DNA from: Candidatus Binataceae bacterium
GTDB taxonomy: Bacteria > Desulfobacterota > Binatia > Binatales > Binataceae
DNA: 64,000 nucleotides
Direction of reading: 5' to 3'
NCBI GenBank assembly: GCA_035308025.1
Contig: DATGHL010000029.1
Location: 103,287 to 167,286 of the forward strand
The notes below the pieces were generated by a model. The model did no database searches. It saw only the letters and a list, made by a program, of their open reading frames with translations, and had not been told where the DNA came from. Numbering within the stretch: position 1 is the stretch's first letter; every line of letters begins with the position of its first letter. A program made the position numbers and the translations under genes. This document shows positions 28,819-36,712 of the stretch, piece by piece.

Positions 28819-29451
28819 TTACTCGGGCCCAAGCAACGGTTCGTGCTCGACATGCGCGCGCCCGTGGACTCCAGGGTTCAGGGCGCGCGTTTCAATCGGC
28901 TCCTCGAACACTGCCCGTGAGGCTGCCCGCAGACGTTTACGGTAGGCGGTGAGCAAGGCTCGTGGATTGGCCAGCTCCTCTACCGTTAGTCCGCTATGAT
29001 CCGGGCCGGCGTTTTGTACGAGCAGTCCGTTGGAGGCCTTCCCGTTGTCTCCAATAACCTGGAAATAACGAACGGTCAGCAGGTCCGTAACCGCGTGCCA
29101 GTGCCGCCAGACCGTATCAGAGCGAAACAGTGTGCGCAGGCGATCTTCGGTGACTTCGCCCGCCACACGCGTCTTCAAATACTGCTCCTCGAGGGCGATT
29201 CGCGAAGCAGCAGTGGCTTGATTCGGGGCCGGGTCCCACTGCGGGCCTCGGTTTCTCCAGTGGCGTTGCGTTTGCAGATACAGCGCATTGGCGACCTCCA
29301 CCATTTGGAGGCCGAGCTGTTCGCGCCGTTCGCTGGCGTCGCGATGGCGCTGGGCGCGCGACGTGATCCACGCCGCGAAAAATCCCGCTATGACAAGGGC
29401 GAAAGAGGTTTCGAACAGCGCGATGATTGCTTTCTGCCAGAACGGTTCCAT
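28819..29451 (-). CDS. Unknown membrane-anchored protein coupled to the DnaQ-UvrC gene
   Basis: A 210-residue protein with one N-terminal transmembrane helix (IIALFETSFALVIAGFFAAW, about residue 9-28). A basic, charged helical segment (RAQRHRDASERREQLG) and a soluble alpha-helical domain with several Trp and Arg follow. The ATG lies 4 bases after the stop of the nuclease gene, and its SD (GGGAGG) is inside that gene's last codons, so translation is coupled. I do not recognise the family. N-in topology with a cytoplasmic domain is likely from the positive residues after the helix. Confidence 0.65.
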   Translation of the reverse strand: MEPFWQKAIIALFETSFALVIAGFFAAWITSRAQRHRDASERREQLGLQMVEVANALYLQTQRHWRNRGPQWDPAPNQATAASRIALEEQYLKTRVAGEVTEDRLRTLFRSDTVWRHWHAVTDLLTVRYFQVIGDNGKASNGLLVQNAGPDHSGLTVEELANPRALLTAYRKRLRAASRAVFEEPIETRALNPGVHGRAHVEHEPLLGPE

Positions 29452-29455
29452 ACGC

Positions 29456-31465
29456 TTACCTCCCGAGCCTTGGGGCCTCGCCCGATGCGGTCGCTACCCG
29501 ACTGCCGCCATCGGATAGCTGAGCGGAGCAGTCGCGGTCAGTGAAAATCGTCGCCGGGTTGATTACCGGACCATCAAGATAAATCAGGCGTCCGTCGTCG
29601 GGAGCGCGCTCCTTGAGCCAGCGCGCGACGATCATCATTGGCTCGAGTTCGTCGCGACTCACGGGACGCATCCGGTAGCGCTCGAAGTTCTCCGCGACGA
29701 AAGCTGCAACGGCCGCCGCGTCGTCGCGCGAGACCAGCTCGCGCGTCAGCGCCAGCCGCCCGCTCAGCACCACGTAGGCACATGCGGTGGGGGAGTCGGG
29801 CGCGCAAGGTGCGCCCGACTCCCCCACCGCCACGCCACCCACGACGATCACAAGATTGTTCTCCGTTACTACCCGGCTGAGACGGCCGGCCCGTTCCGTC
29901 AGCGCCGCCAGCGCCTCCAACTCGCGATGGCATCGGCGGGCCTCCTCGAAGCGCATCGCCGCGCCTGCCTGATCGCGCGCTCGCACCAGATCGCCGAGCA
30001 GCGGCCCGACTCGTCCGCGCAAAAAAGCGACTGCTCGCCCCACCCGCGCGTTGTAATCGTCCTCACCGACGGTTTTGTTGCAGGGCATCGCACAATGGCC
30101 CATCTGACCATAGATGCAGGGTGAGAAATTCTCGTCCGGCGCGAGCCGCCCGGAACATATGCGCATACCCAGGATTCTCGAGAGCGCGCGGATCGAATGA
30201 TCGACCTTACGCCGTCCGATAAACGGTCCCAGCTCCAGCACACCCGTCTTCGCTCTGAGCTTTTGCGCGATCCGCAGCCGCGGAAATGGATCATTGAGGT
30301 CGAGCCGGATCACATGCGCCGGCGCCGCCGCTTTCAGCATCCGGTTGTAGGGCGGCTTATGCTCGCGAATCAGCCGCGCCTCGCTCAGCCCGGCTTCGAG
30401 CGCCGACCTCATCACGCGCGTTTCGATCGCCCAGACATGACTAATTAGCTCGGCCGTTTTCGCTTTGGCGTTCGCGCCGCCGTTGAAATACGCCGCGACG
30501 CGATCGCGCAGCCGGCGCGCCTTGCCGATATACAACAGCTCACCGCGTTCGTTGCGCATCAGATAGACGCCGGGCGCGCGCGGCATCGCGGCAATCACCT
30601 CTGGCGGCACATGCCGTTCGATTCGCCGGCCGGCGGCGCCGCGCCCATGATCGTCAATCAGCCGATCGAGCCGATCGATTCCCATCCGCTCGACGATTTC
30701 GAGAAAGATCGAAAACAGCTCCGCGGTCATCCGCGCGTCGCCGAGGGCGCGATGGCGTCCCGCGGTCGAAAGTCCAAAATGTTCCGCCAGCAGATCCAGC
30801 CGCCGCCGCTTGACCAACGGTAGCAGCCGCCGCGCCATCCGCACCGTACACAGAACCGGATTCAGGAGCCCCATCCCGAACAGCTGGCGGAATTCAAAGT
30901 CCAGAAACGAATGATCGAACGGCGCATTATGCGCGACCATCACCGCGTCGCCCAGAAAGGCGCGAAACTCCGGCAGTACCGCCTCGACTGGCGGCGCTTG
31001 GGCGAGCATCTCATTCGTGATCGACGTGAGACGCGTGATGAAGCTCGAAACGACGAAGCGAGGCCGGATCAGGCTCTGGAAGCTCTCGACCATGCGCCGC
31101 CCGCGCATCCGATAGGCCCCGATCTCGATTATCGCGCCCGGCGCGACCCGCCCGCCGGTCGTCTCAAGATCGACGACCACGAATTGGGCCTCGTCGAGCA
31201 CAACTCGCATCGACGCCGCCTGCCGCAGCGACCACAGCCCGGCCGCCTCGTCATGATAAAACTTCGGATCGGCGCCGAGGACGCCGCGAATCAGTCGCGC
31301 GCCCAGCTCCGGATCTCGCCCAACGCCGCGAAATAGCAGCCTCGCCAGCTCGTTGCCGTCAGCGCCGCCCGGCCGCTCCCGCAAGAAAAGATGCAGCTTC
31401 TCCCGGATCGTCACGCGCGGCGGCGACGAGAAGTTGCTCGGTAAGTTCATCGATGAATCGCCCAT
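29456..31465 (-). CDS. DnaQ-like exonuclease / GIY-YIG UvrC-like fusion nuclease
   Basis: A 669-residue fusion starting at the ATG at 31465; longer readings of the frame have no conserved sequence. Residues 20-85 look like a small helical domain. A DEDDh 3'-5' exonuclease follows (VVDLETTGG at about 97-105, AHNAPFDHSFLDFEF, HRALGDARMTAELF). Then comes a GIY-YIG nuclease domain (APGVYLMRNERGELLYIGKA) with UvrC-like continuation and a UVR-type segment (FEEARRCHRELEAL). Such fusions are known in actinobacteria and others and are inferred to act in DNA repair. A 20-bp palindrome is embedded near residues 546-561. Confidence 0.85.
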   Translation of the reverse strand: MGDSSMNLPSNFSSPPRVTIREKLHLFLRERPGGADGNELARLLFRGVGRDPELGARLIRGVLGADPKFYHDEAAGLWSLRQAASMRVVLDEAQFVVVDLETTGGRVAPGAIIEIGAYRMRGRRMVESFQSLIRPRFVVSSFITRLTSITNEMLAQAPPVEAVLPEFRAFLGDAVMVAHNAPFDHSFLDFEFRQLFGMGLLNPVLCTVRMARRLLPLVKRRRLDLLAEHFGLSTAGRHRALGDARMTAELFSIFLEIVERMGIDRLDRLIDDHGRGAAGRRIERHVPPEVIAAMPRAPGVYLMRNERGELLYIGKARRLRDRVAAYFNGGANAKAKTAELISHVWAIETRVMRSALEAGLSEARLIREHKPPYNRMLKAAAPAHVIRLDLNDPFPRLRIAQKLRAKTGVLELGPFIGRRKVDHSIRALSRILGMRICSGRLAPDENFSPCIYGQMGHCAMPCNKTVGEDDYNARVGRAVAFLRGRVGPLLGDLVRARDQAGAAMRFEEARRCHRELEALAALTERAGRLSRVVTENNLVIVVGGVAVGESGAPCAPDSPTACAYVVLSGRLALTRELVSRDDAAAVAAFVAENFERYRMRPVSRDELEPMMIVARWLKERAPDDGRLIYLDGPVINPATIFTDRDCSAQLSDGGSRVATASGEAPRLGR
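29784..29830. repeat. 20-bp perfect palindrome inside the DnaQ-UvrC gene
   Basis: The arms at 29784-29803 and 29811-29830 are perfectly complementary (left arm begins GCGGTGGGGGAG and ends TCGGGCGC), with a 7-base loop GCAAGGT. It is read in frame as AVGESGAPCAPDSPTA, a Gly/Ser/Pro-rich segment. It looks like a REP-like or selfish palindromic element accommodated in a coding sequence, because a stem this long is very unlikely by chance. Confidence 0.8.
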
Positions 31466-31607
31466 CGTCCCGCCCCGCCTTCGTGATTCGTTCGCCTCGA
31501 AATTTATCTCACATCCGCTTCGAGTGAGGAAGGTTTCCTCAGAGCGCGCTGGCAACTGTGCCTCGAAAGCCCTAAAATGGGCGGTGATAATAAGAGGATT
31601 TAGAAGT

Positions 31608-32144
31608 ATGGAACGAGTTGAACTGATGCGCGACTGCCAAGCCGTCCAGATTCCAGCCGGCCACACCGTGACTCTGGAAAAGGGCGTTGAGGTTTTCATC
31701 ACTCAGTCGCTCGGCGGCACTTATACCTTACAGGTGCCGGCCCACGGCGGTCTTTTCCGCATCCAGGGTGCGGACGCCGACGCCCTCGGCCGCGCGGTCG
31801 AGGCGATACCCTCTGCGGAGGTCAGCGCGGGGGATCTGGAATCGATGGTATGGGAGCAGCTCAAGACCTGCTTCGACCCGGAAATCCCGGTCAATATCGT
31901 CGATTTGGGCTTGGTTTACGGGATGGAGCTTTCAGCCGTCGCCGAAGGCGGCCACAAAGTCGACGTAAAGATGACCTTGACCGCGCAGGGATGCGGGATG
32001 GGCGCCACAATCGCGATCGATGCCAAACAAAAGATTATGACGATCCCAGGCATCGCCGAAGCCAATGTCGATCTGGTTTGGGACCCGCCGTGGAACCCGC
32101 AGATGATCGTGCCGAGTGCCCGTGAGCGCCTCGGTATCGACTGA
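31608..32144 (+). CDS. sufT: Putative Fe-S cluster assembly protein SufT
   Basis: A 178-residue protein of the SufT/MIP18 family, involved in maturation of iron-sulfur proteins. The N-terminal part (LMRDCQAVQIPAGHTVTLEKG...VFITQSLGGTYTLQV) is specific to SufT. The C-terminal MIP18 domain has CFDPEIPVNIVDLGLVYG, LTAQGCGMG and VWDPPWNPQMI. The start ATG has AGAGGA nearby. It is normally found with sufBCD; here it is isolated, divergent from the nuclease gene and upstream of rplU, so the remaining Suf genes must lie elsewhere. Confidence 0.9.
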   Translation: MERVELMRDCQAVQIPAGHTVTLEKGVEVFITQSLGGTYTLQVPAHGGLFRIQGADADALGRAVEAIPSAEVSAGDLESMVWEQLKTCFDPEIPVNIVDLGLVYGMELSAVAEGGHKVDVKMTLTAQGCGMGATIAIDAKQKIMTIPGIAEANVDLVWDPPWNPQMIVPSARERLGID

Positions 32145-32249
32145 AATCTTCTTTTTCCAACTCTTTGCCGACGCGTCTACATCGATTCGGATGCGTTTGC
32201 GTTGACTTGGCCGCGACCGTCGGTTAACTAAGTGGGTTCGGATTCGCAA

Positions 32250-32567
32250 ATGTTCGCAATCGTAAAAACTGGCGGCAAACAATATCGCGTCGGCGCGGGC
32301 GATCAGATCACGGTCGAACGGATCGTCGGGGAGGTCGGCGCGGAGATCGCGTTGAGCGAAGTACTCGCGATCGGCGACGCCGATGCCGGCGCCGTCGGCA
32401 ATCCGACCGTGGCCAACGCCTCGGTGCGAGCCAAAATCGTTCAGCAGCCGCGCGGCACCAAGGTCATCGTCTTCAAGAAGAAGCGGCGCAAGAACTATCG
32501 CCGCAAGCGCGGTCATCGCCAGGAATTGACCGTCCTGCGGATCGAGGAGATCAGCCGTGGCGCATAA
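32250..32567 (+). CDS. rplU: 50S ribosomal protein L21
   Basis: L21 has 105 residues from the ATG at 32250. It reads [24 protein letters not shown], with the basic stretch [21 protein letters not shown] near the C terminus, both family hallmarks. An in-frame GTG 18 bases upstream is a less likely start because the extra residues are not conserved. The stop overlaps the start of rpmA by 11 bases. Confidence 0.97.
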   Translation: MFAIVKTGGKQYRVGAGDQITVERIVGEVGAEIALSEVLAIGDADAGAVGNPTVANASVRAKIVQQPRGTKVIVFKKKRRKNYRRKRGHRQELTVLRIEEISRGA

Positions 32568-32844
32568 AAAGGGCCAAGGTTCCAGCCGCAATGGACGTGA
32601 CAGCCCGGGTCAACGCCGCGGGATCAAGATCTACGCGGGCCAGACGGTCAAAGCCGGCAACATCCTCGTGCGTCAGGTCGGCACACGGATTCATCCGGGG
32701 CGCAACGTCGGGATGGGACGGGATTTCACGATCTACGCGAAGATCGACGGCGTGACCAAATACGAAGCCTATCGCGGCGACAAGCGCCGCGTCAGCGTCG
32801 AGCCGTTCGCCGCGACCGAGACGTCAGCCGCCGCCGGCGGCTAA
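32557..32844 (+). CDS. rpmA: 50S ribosomal protein L27
   Basis: L27 extends its N-terminal tail to the peptidyl-transferase centre. It has 95 residues from a GTG at 32557: [22 protein letters not shown], then [20 protein letters not shown] and [10 protein letters not shown]. The tail begins directly with AHKKG, so no Firmicute-like cleavable leader is present. The gene obgE, often next, is absent; a terminator-like hairpin follows instead. Confidence 0.97.
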   Translation: MAHKKGQGSSRNGRDSPGQRRGIKIYAGQTVKAGNILVRQVGTRIHPGRNVGMGRDFTIYAKIDGVTKYEAYRGDKRRVSVEPFAATETSAAAGG

Positions 32845-32871
32845 ATTCCGCCAACAAGATAATCGAGCGCA

Positions 32872-32904
32872 AAGAAGCCCGGCTGATCCATTCGCCCGGC
32901 TTCT
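32872..32904 (+). terminator. Terminator downstream of rplU-rpmA
   Basis: AAGAAGCC pairs perfectly with GGCTTCTT (8 bp); after one mismatch three further pairs follow, and the loop is about 10 bases. It begins 28 bp after the rpmA stop. The tail TTCTTCTG is only moderately T-rich. Confidence 0.65.
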
Positions 32905-33076
32905 TCTGTGCTCGAATCTTGATGAGCAAGTTGCTATTCCGCCAGCCACCTACTTTCAGTAGCACTCAGCTACTTAGTGTCATCCTAAGAGTTTGTGAAT
33001 TTTCTGGAGATGCCGCTTTTGTCACCCTGAACCTAATGAGCAACGCGAACGCAGTGAAGGAATCTCGGACAGCTTA

Positions 33077-33112
33077 GCACGGGTTGGCGCGACGCAGCGC
33101 GCCAACCCGTGC
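33077..33112. repeat. 15-bp perfect palindrome in intergenic DNA
   Basis: GCACGGGTTGGCGCG (33077-33091) is perfectly complementary to CGCGCCAACCCGTGC (33098-33112) around a 6-base loop ACGCAG. There is no T tail and the nearest upstream gene already has a terminator, so a REP/MITE-like element is more likely than a terminator. Confidence 0.7.
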
Positions 33113-33181
33113 GGAGCCGGTACCGGTTTCCGGGTTGGCCTCTTCGCCGTTCTATTTTGCCGACGATTCAAGTTCACGGCG

Positions 33182-33293
33182 TTGGTTATTGGTCAGCCCC
33201 GCGATATCGCAGGAGTCGTCGCGTTCCTCGCCGGCGATGAAGGCCGCTGGATCACCAACGCGAAAATCCGCTGCGACACCGGCGTCCGCTAGT
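33182..33293 (+). pseudogene. C-terminal remnant of a short-chain dehydrogenase (SDR)
   Basis: This frame reads LVIGQPRDIAGVVAFLAGDE, then GRWITNAKIRCDTGVR and TAG. It matches the C-terminal consensus of SDR oxidoreductases (GxPEDIAxxVxFLAS, then the xxWITGQxIxVDGG motif). No Rossmann nucleotide-binding part or Tyr-x3-Lys motif is present upstream, so only about 37 codons survive. The substitution of the usual Gly-Gly by Thr-Gly also suggests decay. Confidence 0.65.
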
Positions 33294-33386
33294 GCACGTC
33301 AGCGCAAGCAAAGTGCCGCGAACCTGAGTCCGCGGGACTTTGTCAATAAGGCCGCCCTCGAGGGCAGCTCGAACGTTAGGTTCGCG

Positions 33387-35003
33387 CTACAGCGGCACTC
33401 CGCTGAAGACCAGCAGATCGCTAAGCGTGCTGATCACGTGACCGGGGGCCACCTCGATACCGTTAGGCTTCACCGCCGGGTCTTGAAGATTATTGGCATA
33501 GCTGCCGCGATCGCGCCGAACCAATCCCGCTAAGGTCTCGGCGACGATACGGCTGCCGACCGAACCCAAAAAATTTCCGTCGTGCTGGAACTTCGCCTCC
33601 TGCAGAATGTAGTACCAGAGCGGCGTGGCCGTATCGAAACCGCCCCCGATGATGGCGGCGCTGATGTCCGGTGAGACCCCATTTATCAGATCCGCGGGCT
33701 GCAAGGGCTTAATGTCCATCGCGCTGGCCACCGCCTGACCGGTGGGAATCGAAAGCAGGAACCCGCGCATGAGGTTGCGCCGCGCCAGTTGTTGCAACAA
33801 GGGTCCCGCCGGAAGCGTCGTGCCGCCGGGCAGCTTGAACGGCAGATTGCCAAGGTCCATCGAGATCAGCGTATCGATCGTGCGCGCCATCTGCGGCGCC
33901 GGATGACCCATGATCGACGCGAAATTGTGCCATTCGATCACGTACTCAGGCTTGAGCCGCTTGGTCACCGGATCGAGCAGGCCGCTTACGCCCAGGACGA
34001 CGGAAAGGGCTAGCCCGGTCGCGCCGGTGTGCGTAGCGTTAAGGTTGTACTTCGGGCGAATCATTGAGTGCCCAAAGCGAAATGCCGCAGTCGAGAACTC
34101 AAGCGGCATGAAAATCACGTCGAAATCGGGCGCGTAGTATCGAAGTCCGTTAGTGAGCACGTCTTCGACTACGACCGGATCGCAGACGGTCGGAAGGTAG
34201 TCATTCAACACAACATACTGATAGGCCCAGCGGACCAGTTTGCGCGCCTTGATGTAGCGGGCGTCATCCGAAAGAGCTGCGGGAAGCGCTGCAGCGATCT
34301 GGTCATGAAAGCGCAGAAAAACCGTGTGCAACTGGCTGATGTTGAGATTTTCATTGTTGCGCATATCCGCGATGATCGCCGTCCCGTCGGGCTGGCGGGG
34401 CACATCGAAGCCCGGAGGCACCGAGACGGTCTTCAACTTTAGATTCGCATCGAACAGGATGTCGCCTTCGGTTGTGCCGAGATTCCCTCCGCTTCCAATC
34501 TTCGGTCCGTCACCGTAAACATGATCGAGGTCGAGTTGGGGACGGCGTCCGTTAACCAGTTGTTGGACCACCACGCTGGAGAGCAAAGGCGTCAGGTCCA
34601 TGACGTTACCGTCGGGCGTGGCGATTCGGCTGACGCCGATCTCGCGATCGGTCTGGGCGGTGATGTCGTGATCAATGAACTGGCCCAGGTAGGTAAAGAC
34701 CGCAGGAATCGTCGAGTCGTTGCCGAGCGCGATGGTATCGGTCGCCATTGCCGTACCCAGCGCCAGCAACGCGCCCTGAGTGTTCGCGCCCGGGGGTAAG
34801 AGACACTCGGGGTTTGCGGCCAACAAGGGGAACATGTAGTCGAAACTCGTGTGAAACTGGATTTCGGCGACATTCAGGACATCCCCATGTGTTATCTGTT
34901 GGAATGGTTTCACGAGACCCTTCTCCTGGCGGGAAAATTCTTTAACGCCCTTTCCCTGCCGTCCTACAGCAAGCGGCGCGCCACGCGGAATTGGCCGTTT
35001 CAT
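33387..35003 (-). CDS. Animal-type heme peroxidase (peroxidase-cyclooxygenase superfamily)
   Basis: A 538-residue bacterial member of the An_peroxidase family, which oxidises halides or organic substrates with hydrogen peroxide. The distal heme site is LGQFIDHDITAQTD, with the His and Asp of the family; a second conserved block is NENLNISQLHTVFLRFHDQI; the proximal His is in FSTAAFRFGHSMIRPKY. The family motif LARRNLMRGFLLSIPTGQAVA lies in the C-terminal third. No signal peptide is seen (MKRPIPRGAPLAVGRQGKG), so it is probably cytoplasmic or exported by another route. It is divergent from the LLM gene at 35148. Confidence 0.88.
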   Translation of the reverse strand: MKRPIPRGAPLAVGRQGKGVKEFSRQEKGLVKPFQQITHGDVLNVAEIQFHTSFDYMFPLLAANPECLLPPGANTQGALLALGTAMATDTIALGNDSTIPAVFTYLGQFIDHDITAQTDREIGVSRIATPDGNVMDLTPLLSSVVVQQLVNGRRPQLDLDHVYGDGPKIGSGGNLGTTEGDILFDANLKLKTVSVPPGFDVPRQPDGTAIIADMRNNENLNISQLHTVFLRFHDQIAAALPAALSDDARYIKARKLVRWAYQYVVLNDYLPTVCDPVVVEDVLTNGLRYYAPDFDVIFMPLEFSTAAFRFGHSMIRPKYNLNATHTGATGLALSVVLGVSGLLDPVTKRLKPEYVIEWHNFASIMGHPAPQMARTIDTLISMDLGNLPFKLPGGTTLPAGPLLQQLARRNLMRGFLLSIPTGQAVASAMDIKPLQPADLINGVSPDISAAIIGGGFDTATPLWYYILQEAKFQHDGNFLGSVGSRIVAETLAGLVRRDRGSYANNLQDPAVKPNGIEVAPGHVISTLSDLLVFSGVPL

Positions 35004-35147
35004 TTGAGCTCGGCAGTTTTAGTGCTAAATGCTTCTAGCATCGGTGCGAAGTTGATCGAGCTTCGGTGCAAACTTTTTCTGCACTCGATGCACGCCGAGC
35101 CTGTAATGGACGATTTGCGCTGACCAGCACGGTGCACGGGAGATTTT

Positions 35148-36179
35148 ATGCGACTCGGATTGGTTTCCGGCTATTCGGGCCCGCAGATGCCCAAGACGAT
35201 CGACCTGATTCTCGAGGCCGAACGCCTCGGCTACGACTCGGTCTGGACCGGCGAGGCCTGGGGCTCCGACGTCATCACGTTTCTCGCCTTCGTCGGCGCA
35301 CGCACCTCGAAGATCAAGCTCGGCGCCGGCATCCTGCAGATGCAGGCGCGGACTCCGGCGATGACCGCGATGACTGCGATGACGCTCGACGGCCTCACCA
35401 ACGGCCGCTTCCTGATCGGGCTCGGCCCGTCGAATCCGCAAGTCATCGAAGGCTGGCACGGGGTGCCCTATGGCAAACCGCTCCAGCGCTATCGTGAGTA
35501 CATCGCGATCCTGCGCAAGATTCTCAAGCGCGAGGAGCCGTTGAGCTTCGACGGCAAGGAATACCAGATTCCGTATCGCGGCCCGGGCGCGAGCGGCCTC
35601 GGCAAGCCGCTCAAGAGTATCCTGCACGGGCGCGCCGACATGAAAATCTATACCGCCTCGATCAGTCCGAAAGGCATCGAGCTGGCGGCCGAGCTCGCCG
35701 ACGGTCTGTTGCCGGTCTGGATGGCGCCCGAGTGGTATGACCAGCTCTACAAGCCCCATCTCGAAGCGGGCTTCGCCAAAGCCGGCAGCGGCAGAGATCC
35801 GAAAGATTTCGATTTCTCGCCCTATGTCACCTGCGTGATGGGCAACGATCTCGACAAGTGCCGCGAGCCGGTCAAGGCGAGCCTAGCGCTTTACATCGGC
35901 GGGATGGGCGCCCGTAATAAGAACTTCTACAACAGTTACGTCCGCAACTTCGGCTACGAAGACCTCGCGACGCAGCTCCAGGATCTCTACCTATCGGGCA
36001 AGAAGAACGAGGCGCAGGCGGCGGTGCCCGACCAACTGGTCGATGCGGTTGCGTTGGTCGGCCCGAAAGAGCATATTCGCGAACAACTCACGCGCTGGAA
36101 ATCGTCGCCGGTCACGACGATGCTGATAGGCACGTCCCAGCCTGAGGCGCTCCGCACCCTAGCGGAGCTGTGCCTATAG
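35148..36179 (+). CDS. LLM class F420-dependent oxidoreductase
   Basis: A 343-residue TIM-barrel oxidoreductase. The N terminus [41 protein letters not shown], followed by [19 protein letters not shown] and [18 protein letters not shown], is typical of the F420 branch (methylene-tetrahydromethanopterin reductase-like). A short codon repeat produces MTAMTAMT near residue 68. The later part has a bulky insert with Tyr-rich helices. It lacks close similarity to the LLM gene at 26548. Cofactor use (F420 versus FMN) is an inference from family resemblance. Confidence 0.85.
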   Translation: MRLGLVSGYSGPQMPKTIDLILEAERLGYDSVWTGEAWGSDVITFLAFVGARTSKIKLGAGILQMQARTPAMTAMTAMTLDGLTNGRFLIGLGPSNPQVIEGWHGVPYGKPLQRYREYIAILRKILKREEPLSFDGKEYQIPYRGPGASGLGKPLKSILHGRADMKIYTASISPKGIELAAELADGLLPVWMAPEWYDQLYKPHLEAGFAKAGSGRDPKDFDFSPYVTCVMGNDLDKCREPVKASLALYIGGMGARNKNFYNSYVRNFGYEDLATQLQDLYLSGKKNEAQAAVPDQLVDAVALVGPKEHIREQLTRWKSSPVTTMLIGTSQPEALRTLAELCL

Positions 36180-36712
36180 CTATCCGCTCTGACGAGCCTG
36201 CGCTGACTCGTTAAACCAGACACCCCCCAACGAAGGCCCGCAGTGGCATCATCAAAAATCATTAGCGCGACGCGGTCAGTCATCACCGCGGGTGAGAGCA
36301 TCGCCTCGATCGGGGGCCGCACCAAGATTTTCAATTCGACACTTATCGGCTTCCCCCGCAAGAAGTGGGCGCGCAGCCTGCTCCAAAGTAACGTCGAATT
36401 CCTGGAGCGCCGCAAACGCGACTATCCACTGAACTGACCATCGTCGGGCTCTCCCGTCTGGTGGGCTGCCAGGAGTCACGAAGTACGCGGATCATCAAAA
36501 GGACACCCTTTCACCACGTCGACGCCCAACCTCGGTCGCGTGCAGGTCAGCGCCAAAGAGGCCTTCAGCGTCGCCAATATTCCGGGCTGATCGAGGGCGC
36601 GCATCGAAGTCAAACTGGACCAGTACCAGCGACCGCAGTTGCTTGACAGCGACGCGCTCGCCATGGTCTAGGAGCGTCATCGGCAAATGCGCCCGACACC
36701 GGGAGAAATTAG
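36180..36712. other. 533-bp stretch without a recognisable gene
   Basis: The best open frame is 36243-36437 on the plus strand: 64 codons from a GTG, reading MASSKIISATRSVITAGESI and later LLQSNVEFLERRKRDYPLN. The second half is faintly phasin-like, but there is no SD and the frame is short. The rest carries broken frames only. It may be a decayed gene. No clear hairpin or promoter was found. Confidence 0.35.

Larger units (their letters stand above)
32905..33386. other. Gene-poor stretch between rpmA and heme peroxidase
   Basis: No intact gene is visible over about 480 bp. It contains a stretch near 33020-33068 with the phrase GTCACCCTGAACC...AGTGAAGGAATCTC, which resembles a dispersed intergenic repeat seen in several soil bacteria (recalled similarity, not searched). 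It also holds a 15-bp palindrome at 33077-33112 and the C-terminal remnant of a dehydrogenase at 33182-33293. It looks like a site of gene loss. Confidence 0.55.

Noticed and set aside
32202..32230. Promoter TTGACT-17-TAACTA before rplU
   Set aside because: The -35 box is good but the -10 box matches at only two positions, and the leader would be very short.
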